Assembly (NCBI GenBank): GCA_039794245.1
Contig: JBDIVS010000004.1
Location: 62,001 to 126,000, forward strand
Origin: DAITQM01 sp039794245
GTDB taxonomy: Bacteria > Pseudomonadota > Gammaproteobacteria > Xanthomonadales > Wenzhouxiangellaceae
Length of the DNA stretch: 64,000 bases
Direction: 5' to 3'
The notes beneath the pieces were generated by a model. It made no database searches, had not been told where the DNA came from, and saw only the letters and a list, made by a program, of their open reading frames with translations. Positions 37,893 through 45,972 of this stretch are shown here, piece after piece. A program made the position numbers and the translations under genes. The first letter of the stretch is position 1, and every line of letters begins with the position of its first letter.

Positions 37893-38283
37893 TGGATATA
37901 GCTCCTCAGGTTGCAATTGGTATCTATGTTGGCGTCAACGCCTCGATGTCCCGGACAGCCTTTGCCGAAAGCGCCGTTCCCCGGCGCTCTGCCGGCCGCG
38001 CAGAGGTGCGCAGACAGCCCTGCCGGGCTGCTCGGCAGGGCCTTGAAGCCGTGTCCTGGCGAGACATTGTTGGTCCTGCAACAAACTGCCACGGGGATGC
38101 GCGCCGGATGCGAAGCCGCGCGTGTGTGGCAAATGAAAGCGACATCCTCGGATCCCCAGCCATCCGCAGCCGGTTCGTCTTCGCGCGAACCCGGTGCGCT
38201 CCCTGGCCGTTCGATCCGGTTGCTTTGTCGTGAAACTCCCGCTGGGACGGTTCTGGAGGTGTTATATGCGAACCGTCACGGGC
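37893..38283 (-). other. Long untranslated leader of the giant surface-protein gene
   Basis: About 380 bases lie between the predicted promoter and the ATG at 37892, with no plausible open frame on either strand. They hold several stem-loops, the clearest being CCCTGCCG/CGGCAGGG at 38018–38040 and a CCGG-GTTCG/CGAAC-CGG stem near 38165–38195. A segment reading CACGACAAAGCAACCG near 38220 vaguely recalls cyclic-di-GMP-I riboswitches, but the rest of that consensus is not there. The remaining bases up to the PIN gene (38314–38411) show nothing recognisable. Confidence 0.45.
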
Positions 38284-38313
38284 ATTCTACCGCCCGGATT
38301 CGCCGGCTGTCAA
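38284..38313 (-). promoter_or_regulatory. Strong sigma70-type promoter for the giant surface-protein gene
   Basis: On the minus strand TTGACA (38313–38308) and TAGAAT (38289–38284) are separated by 18 bases. The −35 is consensus and the −10 differs at one position. It points at the surface-protein gene with a leader of about 380 bases. No better candidate was seen closer to the start codon. Confidence 0.55.
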
Positions 38314-38411
38314 TCCCGCGTAGGGACTGGCGGCGAGCAGGGGCGGTCGCCCGCGGCGATGTGGAATATGGCGCGGCGCTTGGCGCCGGGGTGTGATCTG
38401 CAGCACGTCTT

Positions 38412-38855
38412 CTATTGACCGTTGGGTTCCGCTGCGGTTTGCCGGCGGAAAGGGTTGACGACCTGCAGGCCGGCGAAGCGGCGGCCGTCTTGCAAATCTT
38501 CGGAATACAGCAGCGCGCAATCGGCCAGTAGCGCCATCTGCACAATCATTGCGTCCCAGAACGACAATCGATGCTCCACGCCGAGCCGCGCGGCGGCGAT
38601 CACATCGGCCGGGCCGGCCTGCACGACGTCGGCGCGCGCGAACAGCATCAGCTTCTCGATGGCGACCGCAGGATCGACCGCCAGCTTGCCGGTCGCAACC
38701 CGGAAGTACTCTTGCAGCACCTGGACGGAAATCACCGCCTGGTTTGCCTGCCGGTGTACTTGCCAAAGCGCCAGTGCCCGGTCCTGCTTGTCCTTGGCAC
38801 CAGCATCGTCGGTATAAACCAGAACGTTGCTGTCGAAGAAGCTACGTACGCTCAT
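38412..38855 (-). CDS. PIN-domain ribonuclease toxin (VapC-like)
   Basis: A 147-residue PIN-domain protein. The conserved acidic residues are placed as expected: FFDSNVLVY near residue 6, VLQEYFRV near 46, SFWDAMIV near 98 and LLYSEDLQDG near 115. VapC-type toxins cleave tRNA or rRNA when freed from their antitoxin. The start overlaps the end of the antitoxin gene by 14 bases, the usual coupled arrangement with the antitoxin first. Confidence 0.87.
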   Translation of the reverse strand: MSVRSFFDSNVLVYTDDAGAKDKQDRALALWQVHRQANQAVISVQVLQEYFRVATGKLAVDPAVAIEKLMLFARADVVQAGPADVIAAARLGVEHRLSFWDAMIVQMALLADCALLYSEDLQDGRRFAGLQVVNPFRRQTAAEPNGQ

Positions 38856-39072
38856 GAATCTCGTCCCGGTCGAACTGCCAGCCGCGCCGCCGGCCGCGGG
38901 CCAACCGGCTCAGCTCGCGCAAGCGCTCGAATTCGGTATCCCGGGGCATCGAACCGGCCAGTTCCTGCATATAGGCACGAATCAGCTCATTGAGGCTCTT
39001 GCCCCGACGGGCAGCCTCTCGGCGCGCCTCGTCGATCAGGTTGTCGTCAGCGGACAAGGTGAGGTTTTTCAT
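38842..39072 (-). CDS. Antitoxin partner of the PIN toxin
   Basis: A 76-residue protein with a ribbon-helix-helix-like N-terminus (MKNLTLSADDNLIDEARREA then RRGKSLNELIRAYMQEL) and a basic C-terminal tail ending DRDEIHERT that would wrap the toxin. The ATG at 39072 is preferred over that at 39081 because AGGAG lies nine bases before it. It likely represses its own promoter together with the toxin. Confidence 0.8.
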   Translation of the reverse strand: MKNLTLSADDNLIDEARREAARRGKSLNELIRAYMQELAGSMPRDTEFERLRELSRLARGRRRGWQFDRDEIHERT

Positions 39073-39227
39073 ATGCCACATCTCCTGCGTACACAGCCAC
39101 GCATATTACCGCCTTGACACCGACGCCGCAAGCCGTTCGCGCCGGTGATCTGCACGCCGAGTTTGGTGCTCAGGTTTATTGCCGAATCGGCACGGCGTTC
39201 CCCCTGCCGCGGCGAGCGGTCAGTCCA

Positions 39228-40181
39228 TCAATCGACGTACATCGAGCTGACCGATTCGCCGAGGGCCATGCGGCGGATGGTTTCGGCCAGCATCTGGGCG
39301 ACGCTGAGCTGGCGGATGCGGCGGCAGGCGCGCGCCGCGGGACCGAGCGGGATGGTGTCGGTGACGACGATTTCGTCGATCGACGAATTTTCGATGTTGT
39401 CGATCGCCGGCCCGGAGAGCACCGCGTGGGTGCAGTAGGCGACGACTTTTTCAGCGCCCCTGTCTTTCAGTGCGGCGCTGGCGGCGCACAGCGTGCCGGC
39501 GGTGTCGATCATGTCGTCGATCAGGATGCAGCATTTGCCGGCGACTTCGCCGATGATATTCATCACCGTCGCTTCATTGGCTCGCGGCCGGCGTTTGTCG
39601 ATGATCGCCAGTTCGACGTCGAGGCGTTTGGCGATCGCCCGGGCGCGGACCACGCCGCCGACGTCGGGGGCGACGACGACGTTCTGGTGGCTGTTCTGGC
39701 GCTGCCAGATGTCGGCCAGCAGTAGTGGCGAGGCGTAAACGTTATCGACCGGAATATCGAAAAAGCCCTGGATCTGGTCGGCGTGCAGGTCGATGGTCAG
39801 AACGCGGTCGGCGCCGATCGTGCTCAGCATGTTGGCCGCGACCTTGGCGGTGATCGGGACGCGCGCCGAGCGCGGCCGGCGGTCCTGGCGGGCGTAGCCG
39901 AAGTACGGGATCAGCGCCGTGATGCGGCCCGACGAGGCGCGCTTGAGCGCATCGATCATGACCAGCAGTTCCATGAAATGGTCGGCGGTCGGGGCGCAGG
40001 TCGGCTGCAGCAGATAGATGTCGCGGCCGCGCACGTTGTCCATGATCTCGATATTGACTTCGCCGTCGCTGAAACGCCCGACGATGGCCTTGCCGAGCGC
40101 GATGCCGAGGTGCCCGGCGACCGCCTCGGCGAGCGGCAGGTTGGCGTTGCCGGCGAAAAACATGATTTCGGTGACCGACAT
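39228..40181 (-). CDS. prs: Ribose-phosphate pyrophosphokinase
   Basis: Makes PRPP from ribose-5-phosphate and ATP, feeding the pyrE and purH reactions also encoded here. The protein has 317 residues, against 315 in E. coli. Motifs are FSDGEVNIEI near residue 34, the YFGYARQDRRPRSARVPITAK region, LHADQIQGFFDIPVDN, and the PRPP signature CCILIDDMIDTAGT. The second ATG (40181) is chosen because GGAG is eight bases upstream. It lies just downstream of tRNA-Gln on the same strand; the usual upstream neighbour ispE is missing. Confidence 0.96.
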   Translation of the reverse strand: MSVTEIMFFAGNANLPLAEAVAGHLGIALGKAIVGRFSDGEVNIEIMDNVRGRDIYLLQPTCAPTADHFMELLVMIDALKRASSGRITALIPYFGYARQDRRPRSARVPITAKVAANMLSTIGADRVLTIDLHADQIQGFFDIPVDNVYASPLLLADIWQRQNSHQNVVVAPDVGGVVRARAIAKRLDVELAIIDKRRPRANEATVMNIIGEVAGKCCILIDDMIDTAGTLCAASAALKDRGAEKVVAYCTHAVLSGPAIDNIENSSIDEIVVTDTIPLGPAARACRRIRQLSVAQMLAETIRRMALGESVSSMYVD

Positions 40182-40240
40182 CGGCATGGCTCCGGTGTGG
40201 TTCGGCGCGTGGGGTGCTACCGCTGCGTTCTTGTGCATGC

Positions 40241-40315
40241 TGGCTGGGACGGCAGGATTCGAACCTGCGAATGCGGGGATCAAAACCCCGTGCCTTACCG
40301 CTTGGCTACGTCCCA
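40241..40315 (-). tRNA. tRNA-Gln (anticodon TTG)
   Basis: A 75-base cloverleaf including an encoded CCA. The acceptor is TGGGACG/CGTCCCA, the anticodon arm CGGGGT-TTTGATCCCCG gives TTG, and the T arm is GCAGGTTCGAATCCTGC. tRNA-Gln next to prs is a known arrangement in Gammaproteobacteria. Confidence 0.96.
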
Positions 40316-40372
40316 GCATGGAACCGGATACCCGGCTGTGTCAACATTATAACGGCCCCAACCCGATCGTGT

Positions 40373-41017
40373 TCAGCCGGCCGGTGCCTCCGGTTCGGGG
40401 GCGAGCGCCCAGGAGGCGATCTTGACCCGGATACGGTATTTGCCGCGTTCGGCTTCGAGGCTGGCCGGCAGCAGCAGGGTATCTTGCAGCTCGTAATCGA
40501 GATAGCGCACCCGCCAGCCGTCGTAGCGCAGTTCGCCGAGCGTGCCGTTGCGGCGGTACGTGGCACGTGCCGCGGCCGGCGACACCAGGCCGCGGACCCA
40601 GTCGCGCAGCAGGCTGACCGGCAGTTCGAAGCCGACGGCGGCGGCGACCAGCGGCTCGGGCTCGGGGCCGGTCTGCGTCCGGCCGCGCCCGGCTTCGAGG
40701 CGGGCGCGGCCGGGTTGTACCGTCAGGCGCCAGCGCTCGCCGGTGGTGCTGAGGTTGGCGCGCCACGTGCCCCGATTGCCGTCTTCGACCGAAAAGCGCA
40801 GGCTGCCGCCCCGCCGGCCGTCGGTGATCGCCAGCCGGCCAGCCAGGCGCCACGAGTCGAGCGTTGCGAAATAGGCTTCCCGTTCCTTGAGCCAGGTTCC
40901 GGCGGGCGCTTCGCGGTGGGGCAGCGAACTGCATGCCGCAAGCCCGGCGACGAGGAGGAAAAGCGCCGGGAGAACGATCGCGCAGCGCGCGGCGGAACAT
41001 ACCGCCCGGTGGTTCAC
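40373..41017 (-). CDS. lolB: Outer-membrane lipoprotein insertion protein LolB
   Basis: Receives lipoproteins from LolA and places them in the outer membrane. A 214-residue lipoprotein with lipobox LAAC near residue 29, the WRLAGRLAITDGRRGGSLRF strand near 55, and an RVRYLDYE segment typical of the LolB half-barrel. The GTG start overlaps the stop of the upstream TPR gene (GTGA), so the two are coupled. In Pseudomonas ispE would follow; here the tRNA-Gln comes at once. Confidence 0.9.
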   Translation of the reverse strand: MNHRAVCSAARCAIVLPALFLLVAGLAACSSLPHREAPAGTWLKEREAYFATLDSWRLAGRLAITDGRRGGSLRFSVEDGNRGTWRANLSTTGERWRLTVQPGRARLEAGRGRTQTGPEPEPLVAAAVGFELPVSLLRDWVRGLVSPAAARATYRRNGTLGELRYDGWRVRYLDYELQDTLLLPASLEAERGKYRIRVKIASWALAPEPEAPAG

Positions 41018-42756
41018 CGTGTCCTAACCCCAAGGCGTTCGAGGGTTTCGCGCAGCACCGGATGATCGGCGTCGAGCGCGCCGGCGGTCTCGAAATAGCG
41101 CCGGGCCTCGTCGCGGCGGTTCGATTGCCACAACACCTCGCCGAGGTGGGCGGCGATCTCGGCATTGCGCTCGCCGGCGAAGGCCCGGGTCAGGTAGTGT
41201 TCGGCCAAGGTCAGGTCGCCGAGCCGGTAATGGACCCAGCCCAGGCTGTCGAGGGTTGCCGGATCGCCGGGATTGAGATCGAGGGCGCGCTCGATCAGCT
41301 TCAACGCCTCCTGGTGGCGGTTCGTGCGGTTGGTCAGCGTGTAACCGAGGGCGTTGAGAGCCGCGGCGTTTTCCGGGTCTTCCTGGATGATGCGCCGCAA
41401 GTCCTGTTCGGCCAGTGCCAGGTCGCCCTCGGCATCGGCGATGAGCGCCCGGGCATAGAGCAGTTGGTGGTCGCCGCCGAGCGCCGCCAGCGCCGCGCTC
41501 AGCCGGCCGAGCGCCGCGCCGCGCCGGCCGGCGTCGCCGAGCAGTTCGGCCTCGGTGAGATAAGCGCCGATCGCCAGTTCGTCGTCGCCGCTTTGTTGCG
41601 CGCCGTGCAAGTCGGCGAGCGCCGCCTCGAGGTCGCCTTGTTTGGCGGTGACGATCGCCAGCCTGAGACGGGCGGCGATGGTCTGCGCCCCGGCCTGCAC
41701 CCGGCGGTAGCAATCGCCGGCGTCGGCGAGCAGATCGAGTTGCTCGGCCAGCCGCCCGCAATAGAAATAATGCTCGAAACGGAACGGCTCGGGCAGGCCG
41801 TCCGACTCTTTTTCGAGGCGACGCAGTTGGCGGTAATCGCGCTTAGCCGTTTCGCGGTCGCCGGCGGCCAGAGCGTAGAGCGCCATCGTATACCATGCCG
41901 TGCTGTCGCCGGGCAGGCGCAGCAGGAGTTGCCGCGCTTCGTCGCTGTTGCCCTGCCGGCGCAGCAGTTCGGCGGCGGCCAGGATGACGTTGCGGGCTTC
42001 CGGATCGAGCGCCAGGGCCTGCCGGTAGTGGTCCAGGGCCGCCGCGTCATCCCCGGCGCGGTGCGCGAGTTGTGCCGCCCACTGCAGGATTTCGAGATCG
42101 TCCGCGGCGCGGGCGGCGCGCTCGGCCAGGTCGCGGGCTGCGGCGTTGTCGCCCAGGCGGAAGGCGAGGATGCTTTGGCCGTACAGGCTGCCCGGCTGCG
42201 CGTCGTTGCGATGCAGTTCGCGTAACTGGCCGGCGACTTCCTGGCGCAAATCGGCATTGTCGATGGCGTCGAGCAGGGCGCCGATCAGTGCCCAGCCCTC
42301 GGCCTGCCGTTCGTGACCGGCAATAAGGCGGTTCAACGTCCCCAGTGCGCCGGCGATCTGCCCGGTCTGGATCTGGGCCAGGGCGCGGAACTGCAAGGCA
42401 TCGCGGCGCTCCGGTTCGAATTCCAGCCAGCGCCCGGTGGAGATGTTCATTTCCGGCCAGGCATGCGCCGCATAGGCGATGCGGCTGGCGCGTTCGGCGA
42501 TCTCGGGGTCGCGCGATTTCAGCGCCGCTTGGGTGTATTCCGCCGCGGCGCCGGGCAGATCCTGCGCCGCACCCAGGCGCTCACCGGCGAGCACGTGATA
42601 GACCGCCTCCGGATCGACCGGCACCCGGTAACGTTCGGGTACCGCCGGCGGCACCGTTTCGGTGGCCGGCGGGGTGGGTGCGGCCGGCGGCCGGGCGGCG
42701 CAAGCGGCGAGCAGCAGGCCGGCCGGCGAGAGCATCAGGCAGCGCCTGATGGGCAT
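41014..42756 (-). CDS. TPR-repeat lipoprotein upstream of lolB
   Basis: A 580-residue lipoprotein (lipobox LLLAAC) made almost wholly of tetratricopeptide helices; clear units include AALDHYRQALALDPEARN and EALKLIERALDLNPGDPATL. A TPR protein between hemA and lolB is conserved in Pseudomonas and relatives and probably helps envelope assembly, but its role is not defined. The open frame extends to 42864; I place the start at MPIRRCLMLSPAG because it immediately precedes the signal sequence, though no strong ribosome site supports it. It is divergent from hemA. Confidence 0.8.
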   Translation of the reverse strand: MPIRRCLMLSPAGLLLAACAARPPAAPTPPATETVPPAVPERYRVPVDPEAVYHVLAGERLGAAQDLPGAAAEYTQAALKSRDPEIAERASRIAYAAHAWPEMNISTGRWLEFEPERRDALQFRALAQIQTGQIAGALGTLNRLIAGHERQAEGWALIGALLDAIDNADLRQEVAGQLRELHRNDAQPGSLYGQSILAFRLGDNAAARDLAERAARAADDLEILQWAAQLAHRAGDDAAALDHYRQALALDPEARNVILAAAELLRRQGNSDEARQLLLRLPGDSTAWYTMALYALAAGDRETAKRDYRQLRRLEKESDGLPEPFRFEHYFYCGRLAEQLDLLADAGDCYRRVQAGAQTIAARLRLAIVTAKQGDLEAALADLHGAQQSGDDELAIGAYLTEAELLGDAGRRGAALGRLSAALAALGGDHQLLYARALIADAEGDLALAEQDLRRIIQEDPENAAALNALGYTLTNRTNRHQEALKLIERALDLNPGDPATLDSLGWVHYRLGDLTLAEHYLTRAFAGERNAEIAAHLGEVLWQSNRRDEARRYFETAGALDADHPVLRETLERLGVRTR

Positions 42757-42866
42757 CAGTCTGGGGAACAAAAACGGCAACTCCTTGAAGACAAATCGGG
42801 CCCTGCTTGCCAGGTCGGATCGCAAAGACGAAAATGGCGGGTAATGCGCCACAAACACTTTCACCC

Positions 42867-44207
42867 ATGCCGTTGATCGTCACCGGCGTCAATCACGTTA
42901 CCACGCCGATAGACATCCGCGAGCGGTTTGCGTTCGCCGCCGCCGAAACGGGGCCGGCGCTCGCCGCGCTCGCGGCGCTCGATTCGGTATCCGAGGCGGT
43001 GCTGCTCAGCACCTGCAACCGGACCGAGGTCTATTGCCGGACGAGCGGTGGCGACGGCGGCGAGTTGATCGCCTGGCTGCACCGCTGGCACGGCCTGCCG
43101 GCCGGCGCTTACGACGGGCATTTCTATCGCCGTTTCGACCGCGAAGCGATCGGCCATTTGTTGTGCGTCGGCGCCGGGCTCGATTCTTTGGTGCTCGGCG
43201 AGCCGCAGATCGGCGGCCAGATCAAACAGGCGTGGCAGGCGGCGCGCCAGGCGGGAACCACCGGGACCGTGCTCGACCGGGCCTTCCAGGTGGCGTTCAG
43301 GACTGCCAAACGGGTGCGCGCCGAAACCGCGATCGGCCGCAACCCGGTCACCGTGCCGTATGCCGCAGTGGCGCTGGCGCGGCAGATTTTCGACGACCTG
43401 CCGGCCCGCCATGCCCTGCTCATCGGGGCCGGCGACATGATCCGGCTGAGCGCCGGTTACCTGCAGCAGCAAGGGCTCGGCCGCCTGACCGTACTCAATC
43501 GCGACGCCGCGCGCGCGCGCGAGCTGGCCGGCGAGTTTCCCACTGCCCGCGGCGCCGGCCTCGACGACTTGCCGGCGGCGCTGCATCAGGCCGACATGGT
43601 GATCGCCTCGACCGCCAGCCCTGAGCCGCTGATCGATGCGGCGCTGGTCCAGCGGGCGCGGGCCGGCCGGAGGCAGCCGGTACTGATGATCGACATCGCC
43701 GTGCCACGCGATATCGCACCCGAGGTGGCCGATCTCGACGATGTATTTTTGTACACCATCGACGACTTGCAAGAAGTGATCCGCGCCGGACTGGCCGAGC
43801 GCGCCGCGGCCACCGATGACGCCCGGCAGATCGTCGAGCAGGAAACCGCAGCTTTTCTGAGCTGGCTCGAAATCCGCCGCGCCCAGCACCGGCTCGCCAC
43901 CTTTCGCCAGCAGGCCGAAGCGATCCGCGACCGGACATTGGCCGAGGTCCGCCGCCGGATCGCCGCCGGGCTCGAACCCGACGCCGCGCTCGATCTGCTC
44001 GCCGGCCGCCTGACGCAACGCCTGCTCCACGGCCCGAGCCGCGGCTTGCGGGCGCTGGCCGGCAGTGGTGATCACACGCTCGTCGAGCGCCTTTGTGCGT
44101 TGCTGACCGAGGCCCCGGATGAAGCCGAAAACGGCGTGGGCGGGGTGGATCTGCAAACACCGAACGCCGATACCGTACCGGCCGGCCGCCGCCGGCAAGC
44201 CCCGTGA
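42867..44207 (+). CDS. hemA: Glutamyl-tRNA reductase
   Basis: Reduces glutamyl-tRNA to glutamate-1-semialdehyde, the first step of C5 haem synthesis. A 446-residue protein with TGVNHVTTPIDIRE at the start, the catalytic cysteine in LLSTCNRTEVYC near residue 50, GEPQIGGQIKQAW, the NADPH-binding segment LLIGAGDMIRLSAGYL, and a C-terminal dimerisation domain. The start ATG at 42867 fits the family N-terminus. It is coupled to prfA by a GTGA overlap. Confidence 0.96.
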   Translation: MPLIVTGVNHVTTPIDIRERFAFAAAETGPALAALAALDSVSEAVLLSTCNRTEVYCRTSGGDGGELIAWLHRWHGLPAGAYDGHFYRRFDREAIGHLLCVGAGLDSLVLGEPQIGGQIKQAWQAARQAGTTGTVLDRAFQVAFRTAKRVRAETAIGRNPVTVPYAAVALARQIFDDLPARHALLIGAGDMIRLSAGYLQQQGLGRLTVLNRDAARARELAGEFPTARGAGLDDLPAALHQADMVIASTASPEPLIDAALVQRARAGRRQPVLMIDIAVPRDIAPEVADLDDVFLYTIDDLQEVIRAGLAERAAATDDARQIVEQETAAFLSWLEIRRAQHRLATFRQQAEAIRDRTLAEVRRRIAAGLEPDAALDLLAGRLTQRLLHGPSRGLRALAGSGDHTLVERLCALLTEAPDEAENGVGGVDLQTPNADTVPAGRRRQAP

Positions 44208-45310
44208 ACGCCTGGCTCGAACATCCCGGATTGCAGCGCCGGCTTGATGATCTGGCGCTCCGCCACGAGGAACTCAGCCGCCTGCTCGCCGCGCCGGAAA
44301 CGCTGGCCTCGCGCCGCGAGTTTACCCGGCTGAGCCGGGAGTATGCGCTGGTCGATGCGGTGGTCAAAGCGGCCGCGGCGCGGTCCGAACTGACCGCCCG
44401 GCTGGCCGACGCCCGGCGTTTGAGTGCCGATCCGGACCCGGCACTGGCCGAGATGGCAGCCGACGAAGTTGCCGAACTGGAAGCACGGCTGGCGGCGAGC
44501 GAGCGGGAACTGGCCGCCCGGCTTCTGCCGCCCGAACCGCTCGACGAGCGCGACCTGTATCTCGAGATTCGGGCCGGAACCGGCGGCGACGAGGCGGCGC
44601 TGTTCGCCGGCGATCTTTACCGGATGTACGCGCGCTACGCCGAGCACCGGGGCTGGCCTGTGGCGATCGTGTCGCAGGCGCCGGGCGAACACGGCGGGTT
44701 TCGCGAAGTGATCGCCAAGATCTCGGGTCAGGGCGCCTATGGCCGGCTCAAATACGAAGCCGGGACGCACCGCGTACAGCGCGTGCCCGAGACCGAGGCC
44801 CAGGGCCGGATCCACACCTCGGCGTGTACCGTCGCCGTGCTGCCCGAAGCCGAGGCCGTCGATGAGATCGCGCTCGACCCGGCCGATCTCAGAATCGATA
44901 CCTACCGTTCCTCGGGCGCCGGCGGCCAGCACGTCAATACCACCGACTCGGCGATCCGGATCACCCATCTGCCGAGCGGCCTCGTCGTCGAGTGCCAGGA
45001 CGAGCGCTCGCAGCACAAAAACAAGGCCCGTGCCTTAAGCCTGCTTGGCGCCCGGCTGCTGGCGCGCGAACAGGAGGCGCAACGCCGGGCGAGGGCCGCG
45101 ACGCGCAAATCGCAGGTCGGCAGCGGCGATCGTTCGGAACGCATCCGGACCTACAACTTCCCGCAGGGCCGGGTCACCGATCACCGCATCGACCTGACGC
45201 TGTACCGGCTGGCCGATATCCTCGACGGCGACCTCGAGCCGCTCGTCGAACCGCTGCGCGCCGCCGAGCAGGCCGAACGCCTGGCGGCGTTGGCGCATCT
45301 TACAGAATGA
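44204..45310 (+). CDS. prfA: Peptide chain release factor 1
   Basis: Terminates translation at UAA and UAG. A 368-residue protein with RAGTGGDEAALFAGDLYRMY in the middle and the catalytic GGQ in SSGAGGQHVNTTDSAIR near residue 238. The RF1 type is indicated by GAGGQHVNTTDSA and by the hemA-prfA linkage. Its intact presence argues against UAG being reassigned in this organism, which matters for two genes here with internal TAG. prmC, which methylates this factor and usually follows, is not here. Confidence 0.96.
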   Translation: MNAWLEHPGLQRRLDDLALRHEELSRLLAAPETLASRREFTRLSREYALVDAVVKAAAARSELTARLADARRLSADPDPALAEMAADEVAELEARLAASERELAARLLPPEPLDERDLYLEIRAGTGGDEAALFAGDLYRMYARYAEHRGWPVAIVSQAPGEHGGFREVIAKISGQGAYGRLKYEAGTHRVQRVPETEAQGRIHTSACTVAVLPEAEAVDEIALDPADLRIDTYRSSGAGGQHVNTTDSAIRITHLPSGLVVECQDERSQHKNKARALSLLGARLLAREQEAQRRARAATRKSQVGSGDRSERIRTYNFPQGRVTDHRIDLTLYRLADILDGDLEPLVEPLRAAEQAERLAALAHLTE

Positions 45311-45426
45311 CCGTGACACGAAAACCGGGTGCAGTGGCGCGGGCGAGCCGCGAAAGCCGTATCGTTACTTGTCGGCCCCTGGGAAATGTTGTTGTCGCTC
45401 ATTGCGTATATATGCAATTGCATATA

Positions 45427-45669
45427 CCCAACAGTTGCATAAATTTTGCTTGAATTTATAGATTTCTTCATTAAATCAATAAGTTATGAGAATTTTAGTC
45501 AAAGCATCGAATTCACCTGGGGTGACGCGCCCGGTTTCTCGCCCAAGCGGGTGGCACATCTTGTCCGCTTTGCCTCGAACCGTAGGAATAACTACGCTTC
45601 CGCGGCAAATCGGACAAGCTGCACTCACCTGCTTGACCGAGAATTCCGGGAATTTATGCAACAGTTGGG
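45427..45669 (+). mobile_element. Short inverted-repeat element, copy 3 (uninterrupted form)
   Basis: A 243-bp element from CCCAACAGTTGCATAAATT to AATTTATGCAACAGTTGGG, flanked by the direct repeat CATATA (45421–45426 and 45670–45675). It has an AT-rich left third, a GC-richer right part, and contains the 59-bp hairpin module without the inner GC-rich element. It therefore shows the state of the family before the insertion seen in copy 2. It separates prfA from the BrnT gene, whose start codon is 10 bases past the flanking repeat. Confidence 0.85.
45560..45618. repeat. 59-bp imperfect-palindrome module inside the element family
   Basis: CTTGTCCGCTTTGCC at the left pairs with GGCAAATCGGACAAG at the right (one mismatch), and the middle CGTAG-GAATAA-CTACG closes the hairpin. 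It is present in copies 2 and 4 (about 15368–15423 and 29601–29657) and cleanly missing from copy 1, so it can be gained or lost as a unit. Confidence 0.7.
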
Positions 45670-45684
45670 CATATACTGGGGAAC

Positions 45685-45972
45685 ATGGTTAGCTGGGATG
45701 ATTCCAAACGGCGAATCAACCTCAATGTTCATGGAATCGATTTCGCTGATCTGGAACTATTCTTTGATGGTGATCTTTTGACTCGTGAAGATGTGAGAAC
45801 AACATATGGAGAGCATCGCTTTCAAAGTATCGGAGTGAGCAACGGTGTCTTCCTTTTCGTCGTCTGCGCTCCACGAGGCGAAAAGGGTGACGAACCACAT
45901 CTGATTTCAGCCCGCCGGGCAGTAGGTCATGAACAAAGAGCATGGTCGCGGCGCTACCAGAATGGGCGCTAA
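45685..45972 (+). CDS. brnT: BrnT-family toxin
   Basis: A 95-residue RelE-fold ribonuclease toxin of the BrnT family. The N-terminus VSWDDSKRRINLNVHGIDF is the family WD-xx-K-xx-xN-xx-KHG-type opening, followed by the FDGDLLTRED segment and the closing LISARRAVGHEQRAW, where BrnT proteins have (I)ISARRA. The ribosome site is CTGGGGAAC. Base composition is lower in GC than the neighbours, suggesting acquisition. The antitoxin gene overlaps its 3' end but carries a stop codon (next entry). Confidence 0.85.
   Translation: MVSWDDSKRRINLNVHGIDFADLELFFDGDLLTREDVRTTYGEHRFQSIGVSNGVFLFVVCAPRGEKGDEPHLISARRAVGHEQRAWSRRYQNGR

Noticed and set aside
38140..38235. Possible cyclic-di-GMP-I riboswitch in the giant-gene leader
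   Set aside because: Only the first block (CACGACAAAGCAACC) and one stem fit; the conserved GGGACGCAAAGC and the 3' GGUAGC-type core are not matched.
42861..44198. 445-codon minus-strand frame opposite hemA
   Set aside because: hemA on the + strand has every expected motif; the antisense translation is featureless.
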